Notes: generated from the sequence alone by a model not told the origin. A stretch of DNA of 64,000 nucleotides from Chloroflexota bacterium (GCA_024434165.1 QMIW01000003.1:1-64000); one strand, 5' to 3'. Numbered from the stretch's first letter, positions 51,205-60,549 are shown. Numbers and translations: made by a program.

Positions 51205-52755
51205 TTATCCTGAAATCAAAATCCTAGGGCGATATTGCAGGGCCTCCGCCAGATGCGACGGCTGGATGTTCTCACTCCCCGCCAGATCCGCAATCGTGCG
51301 CGCCAGTTTCAATACACGGTGATAGGCGCGCGCGGATAGATTCATCTGAGTCATAGCCGAACGCATCAGTCTTTCGCTTGTTTCATCCAATTTGCAGAAT
51401 TTACGAATTTCTGTAATGCGCATGTCGGCATTACAGGTAATGGAATACGCCGTTGAGTTGCCTGAATGATCGAGACCGGCAAAACGTTCCCGCTGACGTT
51501 GTCGCGCAGTTTCCACTCTTTGGCGAATGACCGCCGACGGTTCACCAAGCCGGTCGCTGGAAAGTTTCTCGTAATCCACGCGGGGCACTTCGATGTGAAT
51601 ATCAATCCGATCAAGCAGGGGACCCGAAAGCCGCTTCTGATACTTTGTCACCACGGAGGGCGCGCAGGTGCAGGGTTTCACAGGATCGCCATACCAGCCG
51701 CAAGGGCATGGGTTGGTCGCGCTAATCAGTTGAAAGTTGGCATTGAAGGTGAGCGAGCCCTGCGCGCGGCTGATAGTGACCACCTTGTCCTCCATCGGCT
51801 GGCGCATGACTTCCAGAACGCGGGTGCCGAATTCGAGAAATTCATCAAGAAACAGAACGCCGCGGTGCGCCAGGGAAATCTCACCGGGCTGGGGGATGTT
51901 CCCGCCCCCCACCAAGCCCGCGTGACTGATCGTGTGGTGCGGGGCGCGGAACGGGCGGTGACGGATCAGCGGCGTGCCAGGCGGTAGTTGATCTGCAATA
52001 GAGTAAATTCTGGTGACCTCCAATGATTCTTCCAGTGTCATTTCCGGCAGGATGCCGGGCATGGCGCGTGCCAATAAGGTCTTCCCAGATCCGGGCGAGC
52101 CGATAAGAAGACAATTGTGGCCTCCTGCCGCGGCAACTTCCAGGGCGCGCTTGACGTGTTCCTGCCCTTTGATTTCCGCAAAGTCCGTAGGAACAAACGC
52201 AGGCACCACTTCCTCTCCAGAAGGTACATAGGGTTGGATTGGATGGCGACCGGATAAATGCTCAAAGAGGGATGCGAGCGTTTTTACCGGGATGACTTCC
52301 AGATCGGGGATCAAAGCTGCCTCCGCCGCGTCCGCCTCCGGGACGACGATCCTTTTGTACCCCTGTGCTCGCGCGGTGGCAGCCATCGGCAGTATACCCC
52401 GTGTGTGACGTACCAGCCCGTCGAGGGAGAGTTCGCCAACCACCAACGTGCTTTCCACTGCCTGATGAGGAAGATAACCCGAAAGAACAATCACCCCCAG
52501 CGCGATGGGCAAATCATACGCGGGACCTTCCTTGCGGACCGAGGCTGGCGCAAGATTGACCACCACTCGTTTGCGGGGAAATTCCAGACCGGCGTTGCGA
52601 ATGGCCGTCTGGACACGCTCGCGGCTTTCCTGCACCGCGGCGTCCGGCAGGCCGACGATGGTCATGCCGGGCATGCCGCTGGTGTAATCCACCTCAACCT
52701 CGACGATCACGCCGTCGAGTCCGACAACTGCGCATGAAAAAATCCTGGCAAGCAT
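51205..52755 (-). CDS. comM: ComM/YifB family Mg-chelatase-like AAA+ ATPase
   Basis: 516 residues, standard length. The N-terminal ComM domain (MLARIFSCAVVGLDG, then GMPGMTIVGLPDAAV) precedes the AAA+ module with GSPGSGKT Walker A (about 218-225) and VLFLDEF Walker B, and the Mg_chelatase_C end (AYHRVLKLARTIADLAG). ComM acts as a branch-migration helicase during natural transformation. It is an unusual passenger in a transfer element, and could help integrate incoming DNA or be a chromosomal gene. Confidence 0.92.
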   Translation of the reverse strand: MLARIFSCAVVGLDGVIVEVEVDYTSGMPGMTIVGLPDAAVQESRERVQTAIRNAGLEFPRKRVVVNLAPASVRKEGPAYDLPIALGVIVLSGYLPHQAVESTLVVGELSLDGLVRHTRGILPMAATARAQGYKRIVVPEADAAEAALIPDLEVIPVKTLASLFEHLSGRHPIQPYVPSGEEVVPAFVPTDFAEIKGQEHVKRALEVAAAGGHNCLLIGSPGSGKTLLARAMPGILPEMTLEESLEVTRIYSIADQLPPGTPLIRHRPFRAPHHTISHAGLVGGGNIPQPGEISLAHRGVLFLDEFLEFGTRVLEVMRQPMEDKVVTISRAQGSLTFNANFQLISATNPCPCGWYGDPVKPCTCAPSVVTKYQKRLSGPLLDRIDIHIEVPRVDYEKLSSDRLGEPSAVIRQRVETARQRQRERFAGLDHSGNSTAYSITCNADMRITEIRKFCKLDETSERLMRSAMTQMNLSARAYHRVLKLARTIADLAGSENIQPSHLAEALQYRPRILISG

Positions 52756-53013
52756 GGGGATATTTTACATGATGTGGACGGATATAACGCGGGCGTATCA
52801 AATCTGGAAGTTTATCAGGTCATGCAGCTGGCTGTATATCGTTCGATCTTATAAAAACCCTGAATTTAATCACGGGCAAAAAGCCCACCGCCTGATCAGG
52901 ATCGGAATTCCGGCAGTCTTTCTTTGGTAAAGTCATTATGGCAGATGCCGCTATATGGGGATTCCCGCCTTCATTCTCAGGTCTTCCCCTGGCAACGACC
53001 ATTGCGGGGGGAT

Positions 53014-54468
53014 TTAATATCCTTCCGGAAGTCTACTGATCCAATCCTCTCCAAGGCGAATTTCAATGTCCACAGTTGAGGTTGGATCGGTCTGGATAAT
53101 GATCTGCGAACTTCCTGCTCCGAATAGCTCTGCCAAATATCGCAGGGCATATAACTTCGGGGAATAGGTGATCAATACTGTGCGACTGGATGCGCCGGTA
53201 GGAATTCCGTATTCCACCACCTGCATACCCTGAGCCGTCAGGAACCTGGCGGTGCGCTCCTCCAGGCCGGCGCTGTAGGTGTTGTTGATGATCCTGACCT
53301 TCGCCTCATCCGCCTGCATCAATGATTGCACATCCCCCTGCGCCAAGGGGCTCACCGGACCTCCGGGGACGAAGATCTCATCCCGCAGGATGCGAATCAA
53401 ATCAGGAACGGGACGCAGGACGCTGGCAGGGATTCCGTTGAGGGTCGTGTCCGCCGGGATCGCCATGTTGGAATCGATCACACCCTGCTGGATGCTTTCC
53501 ATCGGAATGTCTTTTACAAGCATCGCCAGTTTCAAAGCGTCTTCAAAGGACATGTTGGTGTGAATGCCGGACGAAAACTCCGCATAGATCTGCGGAGCCT
53601 GCGCGATCAGTTCGGGAAAATAGGCGGGATCGAGCGCCTTATCCCGGATCGCCAGGATGACCTCCTGTTGGCGTTTGGCGCGCCCGAAATCGCCGCCGCT
53701 GCATCCTTTGGACTCATCGCGGCAACGCGCGTATGCCAGTGCGCGCTTGCCTGTGAGATGGCGATAGTCGCCAGGTTTCAGCACGAAATGATCCTGTCCA
53801 GGACCTGCGGGATCGAGCACCATGCGTTCTTCGACGTACACATCAATCCCGCCAATCATATTGATAAACGAAACGAACGTCCCAAAATCCACCTGGACAT
53901 AGTAATGGACCGGAACACCGATGAATTGAGAGACGGTTTCCATCGCCAGCCCCGGTCCGCCTCCCGGCAGTTTGGCGGACTCCCCGATGGTCCAGGCGGT
54001 GTTGATGCGGCTATAGCCGAACCCTGGAATGTTGACCCACATATCGCGCGGGATGGACAACATGCCGGCTGTTTTCGTAACCGGGTCCACCGTCAACAAG
54101 ATGATGGTATCCGTGCAAGCCGGGCAGTCTTCGCCGCCCGCGTCGCCGCCCCGCAATCCAAAGAAGGCGATGTTGATGCGGCTGCCGCCATCCCATTGCG
54201 GAATCTCTATCGCGGGCGCTGAAACTTCAGGGAGCATCGGTTCGGCCGGCAGATTGACATTGTAAGGATCAGGCAAGCCGGATGGATTGGAAGGCTCTGC
54301 GGAACAGTAAGAGGGGGGAATGCCGGGGAGCGCGGTCAGCTGCCAGCAGGCTGTCAGGCGGCGCACAAAGAAAAAAGTCGCTATGGCTGCAATCAAGGCG
54401 AAGGACCAATACACGATGGCTCGCCAGGAGGGATGATAGAAGGCAGGCTCTTTGAATGATTGTGACAT
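53014..54468 (-). CDS. LytR-CpsA-Psr (LCP) family protein
   Basis: 484 residues. One N-terminal membrane helix (about 18-36) and an extracellular LCP domain: TDTIILLTVDP (about 119), SIPRDMWVNIPG, and ALAYARCRDESKGCSGGDFGRAKRQQ, the conserved arginines and aspartates that bind the polyprenyl-pyrophosphate and metal. A C-terminal LytR_C domain follows (about 390-460). LCP enzymes link glycopolymers to the cell wall. Downstream of TadC-like gene by 3 bp. Confidence 0.88.
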   Translation of the reverse strand: MSQSFKEPAFYHPSWRAIVYWSFALIAAIATFFFVRRLTACWQLTALPGIPPSYCSAEPSNPSGLPDPYNVNLPAEPMLPEVSAPAIEIPQWDGGSRINIAFFGLRGGDAGGEDCPACTDTIILLTVDPVTKTAGMLSIPRDMWVNIPGFGYSRINTAWTIGESAKLPGGGPGLAMETVSQFIGVPVHYYVQVDFGTFVSFINMIGGIDVYVEERMVLDPAGPGQDHFVLKPGDYRHLTGKRALAYARCRDESKGCSGGDFGRAKRQQEVILAIRDKALDPAYFPELIAQAPQIYAEFSSGIHTNMSFEDALKLAMLVKDIPMESIQQGVIDSNMAIPADTTLNGIPASVLRPVPDLIRILRDEIFVPGGPVSPLAQGDVQSLMQADEAKVRIINNTYSAGLEERTARFLTAQGMQVVEYGIPTGASSRTVLITYSPKLYALRYLAELFGAGSSQIIIQTDPTSTVDIEIRLGEDWISRLPEGY

Positions 54469-54471
54469 GGG

Positions 54472-55353
54472 CTACAACAACCCTGCCCCCATGAATGGTG
54501 CAAGGATCGCCAGCACCAATCCCAGCACCGCCATCACGCCAAATAGGCCTGCGCGCTGGCGAACGAGGGCTGCGCGGGCTTCGGTCGCTTCCACTACCGA
54601 GCGATGGACGGACTCCTGCAAGCCCTGCACGCTGGATAACACCGGACGGTTGTTGGCAAAGAAGTCGTAGATGTCCCGGAGGAAAAGATTTGCTTCCACA
54701 TCCGCAGGGTCGGGAAGATGCGCGCGCGTGACCTCGATTGCTTTCGTAAAATCCTCCACTTCCATGCGCGCCACCAATAAGCCCAGCAGATTGCAGAACG
54801 GCCCACCCACTGTCGACGCGCGCCGCAATGCTTCCTGCACGCCGACACCCGAAGATAGCAATGAACTCAATACAGATAGTCCGATCAGCATGTTGTTCCG
54901 CAACCCCTCTGCGCGCTTCTTTGCCAGAGTCTTCAGGCGCACGTAAGGCCGGCGCAATCCGAGGAAGATAAAGATCAAGGCAATCACTGGTGCAGCCACG
55001 ATGATGCTCATGGCGGCCAGCGCGCCGGCGAGCAACCCTCCTACCGTCAGGAAAATAGAAAAGTCGCGGATTGCAACCGCGTAGAACTCGCCAGGCGTGT
55101 CATAAGGATAGCCGGCGCGCCGCAGGAGGCTGATCACATCCGCTGTGTTCTTCGCCTGGCTCGGATCGAAACGCCCGGGTAAAATCGCAACCAATAGCGC
55201 CTCCCAGGTTGAACGTCGTTTCGCTGAATTGAGTGTATGGGTATTCATCAGGCGGTTACTGCCGAAAGTACCGAATGCAGCTTGGAACACAGACAGCACT
55301 TCAAAAGCCAGCACGCTCAAACTAAGCGCTCCAAGAAATGCAAAGAAAGTCAT
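54472..55353 (-). CDS. TadC/GspF-like inner-membrane protein
   Basis: 293 residues. Hydrophobic segments near 1-25, at about 100-135 and about 265-290 surround a helical T2SSF domain (LRNNMLIGLSVLSSLLSSGV). Complements the TadB-like protein at 30.7 kb; both are needed for the Tad platform. Start overlaps the zinc-ribbon gene stop by 4 bp. The TadA/CpaF motor is not in the window. Confidence 0.7.
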   Translation of the reverse strand: MTFFAFLGALSLSVLAFEVLSVFQAAFGTFGSNRLMNTHTLNSAKRRSTWEALLVAILPGRFDPSQAKNTADVISLLRRAGYPYDTPGEFYAVAIRDFSIFLTVGGLLAGALAAMSIIVAAPVIALIFIFLGLRRPYVRLKTLAKKRAEGLRNNMLIGLSVLSSLLSSGVGVQEALRRASTVGGPFCNLLGLLVARMEVEDFTKAIEVTRAHLPDPADVEANLFLRDIYDFFANNRPVLSSVQGLQESVHRSVVEATEARAALVRQRAGLFGVMAVLGLVLAILAPFMGAGLL

Positions 55354-56477
55354 GAAGTTTCTCCTTCGGGAATGTCAAGCCGGAAGTTTAGTACTTTCTG
55401 CAAAGGGGCTTCGCCCGGCTGTCGCCCGCGAAACTTCTTGCTGAATAGCGCGCGGCGCAAGGCATCCATGTGTTGCTCATTGCGTGCAACGCCGTGCGGC
55501 GGGCGCGGCTCGGCGTCTTTCAAAGCGCCGCTGCCTGATTCCCAAGTTTCCCCGCCAAATTCGCGCGGCCAGAGCGGGAAGGCATATTGGTCCCATTCGG
55601 GCAGGCGGTTGTTTTTCACCGCCCGGTGCCACTGCCAAAGGGCTTCGAACCGCGGACCCCACAGTCCCCACGCCAGGTTAATCTGTATGGCTTCGTTGCG
55701 TAATAGACCGAGCGTTTCTGTGCAATGATGGCAGATCGGAACGGCATTCTCCGGCCTCTGGTAACGCCAGGCAATTTCAACAGGGGCGTCCGGGGCTGGA
55801 TTCAGGATCGGGCGCCACGAACCGGGCTTGCCGCAGCGCATACAGTGATTCGGGAATTCGTGCCGCCAGGGAACGCCGGCGACCGAGGCGGCCACCAATT
55901 CGTCGAGATAAGGCTCCTCCGCTTGCAGGACGGAATAGGAAAGTTTCACCGCCCCCAGAGGCAGGTTCCAGGCGCGTGAGAAATCCAGCAGAAAGCCGGC
56001 CGAACTCACGATCTGCCCGCGCTCCCACGCCTCGAACTTTTTTCTTTGGACCTCAGGTTGGACCCCGCTCGGATGCGCCTCACGGATGCGGCGGATGTCG
56101 GCCACGGCTTCCGCCAGCAAAGCGAATAACAAACTGTCAATTCGTGAGCCGGCATCCATCGCTCCCAGTTGAGGCAGATTGGGAGCGACGGAAAGAATGG
56201 TATTCACATAGGGCCGGTAATCCACTTTCGGCCCGGTTTCGATCACATAACGACAGGCGGGCAATTTGAGGAACCTCCATTTGGAAATGACTTCGTCGAA
56301 CAGCACTCGTCCCTCTGCGCTCAGAGCAACGATCCGCATCGGCGGGCAGAAGAAGGTGTGAAAGGTGCGCGCTTCGTCCGTGGGGTAGATGAAAGCCAGG
56401 ACGTCGCGGGTCAGGTTTTGCATGAACATCGCGCCGAAGGCGCGTTGATCCGAGGTAACCATGAATTGAAGTTGCAT
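55350..56477 (-). CDS. zinc-ribbon hypothetical protein
   Basis: 375 residues. Near 220-260, two CxxC pairs (CMRC and CHHC, about 30 residues apart) form a zinc ribbon. Otherwise soluble and helical. Follows the replication gene by a few bases and precedes TadC-like protein, so it belongs to the same operon. No family recognised; a DNA-binding or replication accessory role is conceivable. Confidence 0.6.
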   Translation of the reverse strand: MQLQFMVTSDQRAFGAMFMQNLTRDVLAFIYPTDEARTFHTFFCPPMRIVALSAEGRVLFDEVISKWRFLKLPACRYVIETGPKVDYRPYVNTILSVAPNLPQLGAMDAGSRIDSLLFALLAEAVADIRRIREAHPSGVQPEVQRKKFEAWERGQIVSSAGFLLDFSRAWNLPLGAVKLSYSVLQAEEPYLDELVAASVAGVPWRHEFPNHCMRCGKPGSWRPILNPAPDAPVEIAWRYQRPENAVPICHHCTETLGLLRNEAIQINLAWGLWGPRFEALWQWHRAVKNNRLPEWDQYAFPLWPREFGGETWESGSGALKDAEPRPPHGVARNEQHMDALRRALFSKKFRGRQPGEAPLQKVLNFRLDIPEGETS

Positions 56478-56478
56478 T

Positions 56479-58410
56479 TTATGAGTTGTCTCCTTCGCCG
56501 AAGAGGATCGTGCGCACAGCTGTCAGGCGAGGGTTATTGGAGCCCATTGTCTTTCTCCAGGCGTGCGCGAGCGGGTGATTGATTTGTTTGGGGAGTTCGT
56601 AGGTTCGTGTGGAGGTTGAGTCGATCAACATCAGGAGTTCACGAGGCGGCAGATCAGCAAATTGCCGGAAGACCCCGCGCGCTTCGCGAAATGGATGTTC
56701 TCGCAGACGGCTGATGGCGTAACCCAAGGGGTCGGATAGATTCCCGCTTTGCGGGCTGGCGACGTACAGCACCCACGAGACAAAGGCGTGCACGGAGGCC
56801 TGGACTTCCAGCAGTTCGCGCTGCACTTTGGGATGCACGTCGTTTTGTTGAAGGAGGGTTTCCAGCTCCCAAAAATCAGGGATCGCCGTCACCGCCGCCG
56901 TTTTATTTTCGTGTTGGGTGGTGGAAGTGTTCTCTTGATGAGTGTTTATGGGGTGTTTAAAAGAGTTTAAATCAGTGCCATTTGCGTCTACCATATTGTT
57001 GCCATTTGCGTCCACTAATCCTTCCATCTGCGTCCGGCTATTGCTACCATCTGCGTCCACCCTATTCCTGCCATTTGCGCCTGCCTTATTCGTTCCATTT
57101 GCGTCCAGCGGTTCATCCAACAGAACACGATAGGTACGCGGCATCGTATCCACGCGCAAGTCCAAATATGCGCTGCCTCCAGTTGATTCGATCTCAACCA
57201 GAAAACGAGTCAGATCCCCGCCGCGCTGCTCTGTAACCCACCCCATGTTCAACCATGCCTGCACAGTCTTATAACGCCTCGATCCAATGAGTTCTGCCAT
57301 CTCCTGATAGCCCCGCTTGAACGTCACCACTTCCCGCCGCTCGCCCGTGCGTGAATTTAAGTACGCCATGTCGCGCGCGACTGTCACCAGCCAGGCTTGC
57401 GCCGGCGTCAGGTTGAACTGCCTGATTGTCTCTGTGATGAAATAATGCGTGATGTGAATGTCTCCCAGGCAGTTGATGATCCGGCGATGCAGTTGCTGCG
57501 CGAGACGATCTATTTCGGGAGAATAGGTTTCGCCGGCTTCACATCGCGCCATGTCCATGACGGTGTTGAATTGGATATTGGATTGCTGCAACTCCACCGG
57601 TGAAAGCAACTCCATCACAACTTCCGCGTCGAGCAATTCCTGCAAAGCATCGGGCAGCGATGCTCCGCTGTTCAGCAGTTCCTTCAATCGCGCGTACACG
57701 GCCGCGGCATCGGCGCGTGTCAATCTGGGAGCCATACAAACCTGGTAACGGACCGGCCGGCGATGCGGGCGTCCATCCCGCCCGCGGCGGTAGTGGCGCT
57801 CGCCCTGCGGGTCCACGCGCTGCACCAATCCGTGTAATTCAGATTGAATCTCCTTATGCCGCAAGGACCTCCAGAAGGCGCCAAAGCTCAACCCGCTGAA
57901 ACGCATGACCTCGCGGCTGTGAAGCGCCAGACCCGTTTCTTTTCTTTCCGAATGCACCTTCCACGCCGCCTGGTGAAAGCCGATGTACAGCCAGACGGCT
58001 TTGGGACTAATCTCCGTCCCCAGCCGGCGGAGATACCCCTTCACCACCACCTGTTTGTGCGGCTGGACGATCTTGTCGTAGTCCAGCCACTGTACTGGCT
58101 CGATGGCAATTTCCGGTTCATCGTTCTCTTCGTCAATAGATTCCATTTCCTCTTGGGGGTGATCCCCAACCACGAACCGAACGGAAACAGATTGATTGAG
58201 GATACCGATCAATAATCGCTGCACTGTGCTCGCGAGGCGTGACTCCAGCCAGTCGCGCGCGTAAACATTGCGCGTGGAAACTATCATCACGCCATCTTCA
58301 AGCGACAGCGGTTCCGTATCGCGCACCCAGGTATCGAAGGAGGCGCGCGGCATGTCCAGTTGGAGTTGATTCAGTATGGATTGCCAGACCTGCTCTGGAT
58401 TCATCGGCAT
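56479..58410 (-). CDS. replication protein with DnaA N-terminal domain
   Basis: 643 residues from ATG at 58410 (AGGGAG upstream). Residues about 1-85 (NPEQVWQSILNQLQLDMPRA then VRFVVGDHP) match DnaA domain I/II; no AAA+ domain follows. Instead a long DNA-binding region with helix-turn-helix character and a C-terminal helical part are present, as in element Rep proteins. In the middle a repeated DANG-type segment (about 435-480) is encoded by the iteron-like repeats. I infer that it binds these iterons and recruits host DnaB. Partner genes parA and the ParB-like protein lie immediately upstream. Confidence 0.72.
   Translation of the reverse strand: MPMNPEQVWQSILNQLQLDMPRASFDTWVRDTEPLSLEDGVMIVSTRNVYARDWLESRLASTVQRLLIGILNQSVSVRFVVGDHPQEEMESIDEENDEPEIAIEPVQWLDYDKIVQPHKQVVVKGYLRRLGTEISPKAVWLYIGFHQAAWKVHSERKETGLALHSREVMRFSGLSFGAFWRSLRHKEIQSELHGLVQRVDPQGERHYRRGRDGRPHRRPVRYQVCMAPRLTRADAAAVYARLKELLNSGASLPDALQELLDAEVVMELLSPVELQQSNIQFNTVMDMARCEAGETYSPEIDRLAQQLHRRIINCLGDIHITHYFITETIRQFNLTPAQAWLVTVARDMAYLNSRTGERREVVTFKRGYQEMAELIGSRRYKTVQAWLNMGWVTEQRGGDLTRFLVEIESTGGSAYLDLRVDTMPRTYRVLLDEPLDANGTNKAGANGRNRVDADGSNSRTQMEGLVDANGNNMVDANGTDLNSFKHPINTHQENTSTTQHENKTAAVTAIPDFWELETLLQQNDVHPKVQRELLEVQASVHAFVSWVLYVASPQSGNLSDPLGYAISRLREHPFREARGVFRQFADLPPRELLMLIDSTSTRTYELPKQINHPLAHAWRKTMGSNNPRLTAVRTILFGEGDNS
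56978..57106. repeat. six iteron-like direct repeats inside the replication gene
   Basis: CCATTTGCGTC or CCATCTGCGTC starts at 56978, 57002, 57024, 57047, 57071 and 57095, spacing 24, 22, 23, 24 and 24 bp. Two of these intervals are not multiples of three, so the same DNA word is read in different frames. The conserved element is therefore DNA, not protein. An AT-rich tract lies next to them at about 56940-56975. Origin candidate. Confidence 0.7.
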
Positions 58411-58507
58411 CGCTCCCTGTGGCAAATAGAGCCGTTTTTGATTCCCCATCCTGCAAGACCTGCTTGCCGAGAAGCGCGTCTCCTGAGCCTTCCTGTGCGT
58501 TCGACGC

Positions 58508-58562
58508 GGGCGGCAGGGTAGGCGGAGAGGTGGGCGGAACGTAGGCGAGGCGCAGGCGGCGC
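58508..58562. repeat. helically phased GGCG repeat array, candidate centromere
   Basis: GGCG motifs start at 58509, 58521, 58533, 58544 and 58555, intervals of 12, 12, 11 and 11 bp, one DNA turn each. The array lies in the 214-bp gap between the ParB-like gene and the replication gene, where a partition or repressor protein could bind on one face of the helix. Confidence 0.5.
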
Positions 58563-58624
58563 GTCCACGTTGCCGCCCACGTTCTTTCGATTCGAGAAAT
58601 GAACAAATGAGTTTCTGGCGGAAT

Positions 58625-59227
58625 TCATTCCTCGCCTCCCTGCAGCAATGTCATGACGGTGACTTTTTCAACCGGCTCGAGTCTCAGCAGGCCGGCTTCG
58701 TGCGCCCGCAGTCCATATCGAAGGAGGGCAGATACCAGTTCCCCCACTGGCACGTTCAATCCTTCTTCAGAGGCTAATGCTGAAATCGTCCGTTTGAGAT
58801 CGGGAGTGAAATTGCGCCAGGAGGTGATCACTCGCCAGGATGGTCCTGATGATTTACGTGCTTTGGGTTTTCCTTTCATTGGATAAACTCCTGAAATTTG
58901 AGATGAGGGATATAACGTCATGCGCATGCGGTATGGATTCGGGCGTGGGCGAAGATCCAGATCGCCTTCCTCGTATGCGCGCATTGCGTGTTCCAGAATG
59001 CGACTAGCGACCTCGCCTTGAGGCACGCACAATTCCGCCGCGATGGATTTCACCTTCATTACCAGTTTGGACTCCACGCCGCGATACACCACCTTGCAGT
59101 CCAGGTTTTCTTTTTCCCATTGCCGGCTGCGTTTGCGCGGCGACGCTACGCGTAAAGAGTCGTATATGCTGGGCGGATGAACCGCAGTTGTATTTGAGGT
59201 ATCGAATGGATTCCGCCTCTTCGACAT
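58625..59227 (-). CDS. ParB-like centromere-binding protein
   Basis: 200 residues. The sequence seems to contain two similar halves (about 50-95, LVMKVKSIAAELCVPQGEVA, and about 145-190, LKRTISALASEEGLNVPVGE), each ending in a helix pair with ALLRYGLRAHEAG or RILEHAMRAYEEGD. This may be a duplicated ribbon-helix-helix-type domain. It follows ParA by 9 bp. It should bind a centromere and contact ParA for segregation. Candidate binding site: the phased GGCG array 60 bp away. Confidence 0.6.
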   Translation of the reverse strand: MSKRRNPFDTSNTTAVHPPSIYDSLRVASPRKRSRQWEKENLDCKVVYRGVESKLVMKVKSIAAELCVPQGEVASRILEHAMRAYEEGDLDLRPRPNPYRMRMTLYPSSQISGVYPMKGKPKARKSSGPSWRVITSWRNFTPDLKRTISALASEEGLNVPVGELVSALLRYGLRAHEAGLLRLEPVEKVTVMTLLQGGEE

Positions 59228-59236
59228 CCCGCCTCC

Positions 59237-60007
59237 CTAGAACTTCATCACCAGTTGGGTCAGCGCCTGGTATTCCTTGGCGGCGCGGCACAAGGGGTCC
59301 ATTTCGAAGATGGTCTGTCCCTGCGCGGCACATTCCCGCAGAAGCGTCGCGCGATGGATGGGAGGCAAAACGCTGGTGTCGAAACGCTCGCGCAAATCCT
59401 CCATTGTTGCTTTGCTCTCGCGGGTTTGTTCGTCATAGAAGGTTGGCAGGATGCCCAGGAGATTCCCGCGCCAGTTTTTCTTCTCCTGCAAGATGCTCAT
59501 CATGAGCAGAACTTTTGCAAGCCCATCCGCGGAAAGAAATTCGGTGGCTGTGGGAACGATCACGAGATCGGAAGCCCACACCGCTCGTTCTTGGATTCCG
59601 CCAACGCTGGGAGCAGTGTCAAAGATGATGTAATGCAATCCTCCCTTGAAGAAACGGCTAATCGAATTTCGGATGGCGGAGATGGGTTGGTCCTGCGCGT
59701 TAAGCACGGTTTGGGCTGCCATTATTTGCTGGTCGCCGGGCAAGAGATACAGCCCTTCCCGACCTGAGAAGCGCACCCACGACTGAACGAACGTCGTCTC
59801 CTGTGGGGTTGCGCCCATTGTGAGCAGATAGAAAGCGCCCGGTTCGGGGCTGCGTCCAAGCGCCGTGGCGCACTGACCTTGAGGGTCGAGATCGATTAGC
59901 AAGACACGTCTCCCTTTTTGTGAAAGGCCATGCGCAAGGGATACAGCGGTAGTGGTCTTTCCGACCCCGCCTTTTTGATTGGCAATACAAATTGTCTTTG
60001 TAGGCAT
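59237..60007 (-). CDS. parA: ParA partition ATPase
   Basis: 256 residues, complete. Deviant Walker A KGGVGKT (12-18), Walker A' LLIDLDPQGQ (about 36-45) and Walker B YIIFDTAPS (about 115-123). Small, without an N-terminal HTH, thus type Ib-like. Drives segregation of the element when it exists as a replicating circle. Operon with the ParB-like gene. Confidence 0.92.
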   Translation of the reverse strand: MPTKTICIANQKGGVGKTTTAVSLAHGLSQKGRRVLLIDLDPQGQCATALGRSPEPGAFYLLTMGATPQETTFVQSWVRFSGREGLYLLPGDQQIMAAQTVLNAQDQPISAIRNSISRFFKGGLHYIIFDTAPSVGGIQERAVWASDLVIVPTATEFLSADGLAKVLLMMSILQEKKNWRGNLLGILPTFYDEQTRESKATMEDLRERFDTSVLPPIHRATLLRECAAQGQTIFEMDPLCRAAKEYQALTQLVMKF

Positions 60008-60058
60008 GGATTACTCTTTCAATACGATCGAATTCAATACGACTATTTCTGTCATGGT

Positions 60059-60142
60059 TCAGAACAACAGAAAGAAACAGATCACGCCAATCAGGATGCT
60101 TCCGATGAAGATCGCGACGCCAATAGCCATTCCTGCAACCAT
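60059..60142 (-). CDS. 27-residue transmembrane microprotein
   Basis: ATG preceded by GGAGGGAG on the minus strand encodes MVAGMAIGVAIFIGSILIGV plus ICFFLLF, a single hydrophobic helix with a GxxxG-like pattern. It lies between parA and a small gene that ends 1 bp upstream. Too short to be sure, but the hydrophobic design and RBS are not random-looking. Confidence 0.35.
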   Translation of the reverse strand: MVAGMAIGVAIFIGSILIGVICFFLLF

Positions 60143-60143
60143 G

Positions 60144-60347
60144 TCAAGACACTCCCTCCGCCGGGCTTGTTGGGCCGGAATCACATTGAGTGGAAGAATC
60201 TTTATCCTCGGTGGATTTGGGTTGGACCGGTTTTCCACCGCGGCTCAGGCGTTCCCGGCGCCAGCTCAAGATCAACTGGTACACCTGTCCAAGAATGCGC
60301 CGTTGTTCGGGCGTAAACACGACTTCGTTACGATCCTGCGCGGTCAT
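60144..60347 (-). CDS. small hypothetical protein
   Basis: 67 residues, ATG behind CGGGAGGT. First 35 residues helical (FTPEQRRILGQVYQLILSWR), C-terminal part disordered and polar. Overlaps the next gene by 20 bp. Probably a regulator or accessory gene in the partition operon. No family recognised. Confidence 0.55.
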   Translation of the reverse strand: MTAQDRNEVVFTPEQRRILGQVYQLILSWRRERLSRGGKPVQPKSTEDKDSSTQCDSGPTSPAEGVS

Positions 60348-60549
60348 GTGTACCTCCCGAATTAAGTTTTGATAGTTTTTTTGGGTCTGGTACATTGCCA
60401 GCCGGCTGATCCACAATCATCCCGAGGCGTTTGAGTTCGTTTCGGATGATCAATGCCGCTTGAGCCTTCACAGCGCGGTATTCCTGCTGGGCTAATCGCT
60501 GGAGCGCGTTCATTTCCGGCTCCAGCAGATAGATGACAACTCTTGCCAT
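60328..60549 (-). CDS. small basic protein, ribbon-helix-helix-like
   Basis: 73 residues, ATG at 60549 behind AGAGG. VVIYLLEPEMNALQRLAQQE and AALIIRNELKRLG fit an RHH/Arc-like strand-helix-helix, so a DNA-binding regulator of the partition or replication operon is plausible. A hairpin with T-tract lies just upstream. First gene of the partition block. Confidence 0.55.
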   Translation of the reverse strand: MARVVIYLLEPEMNALQRLAQQEYRAVKAQAALIIRNELKRLGMIVDQPAGNVPDPKKLSKLNSGGTHDRAGS

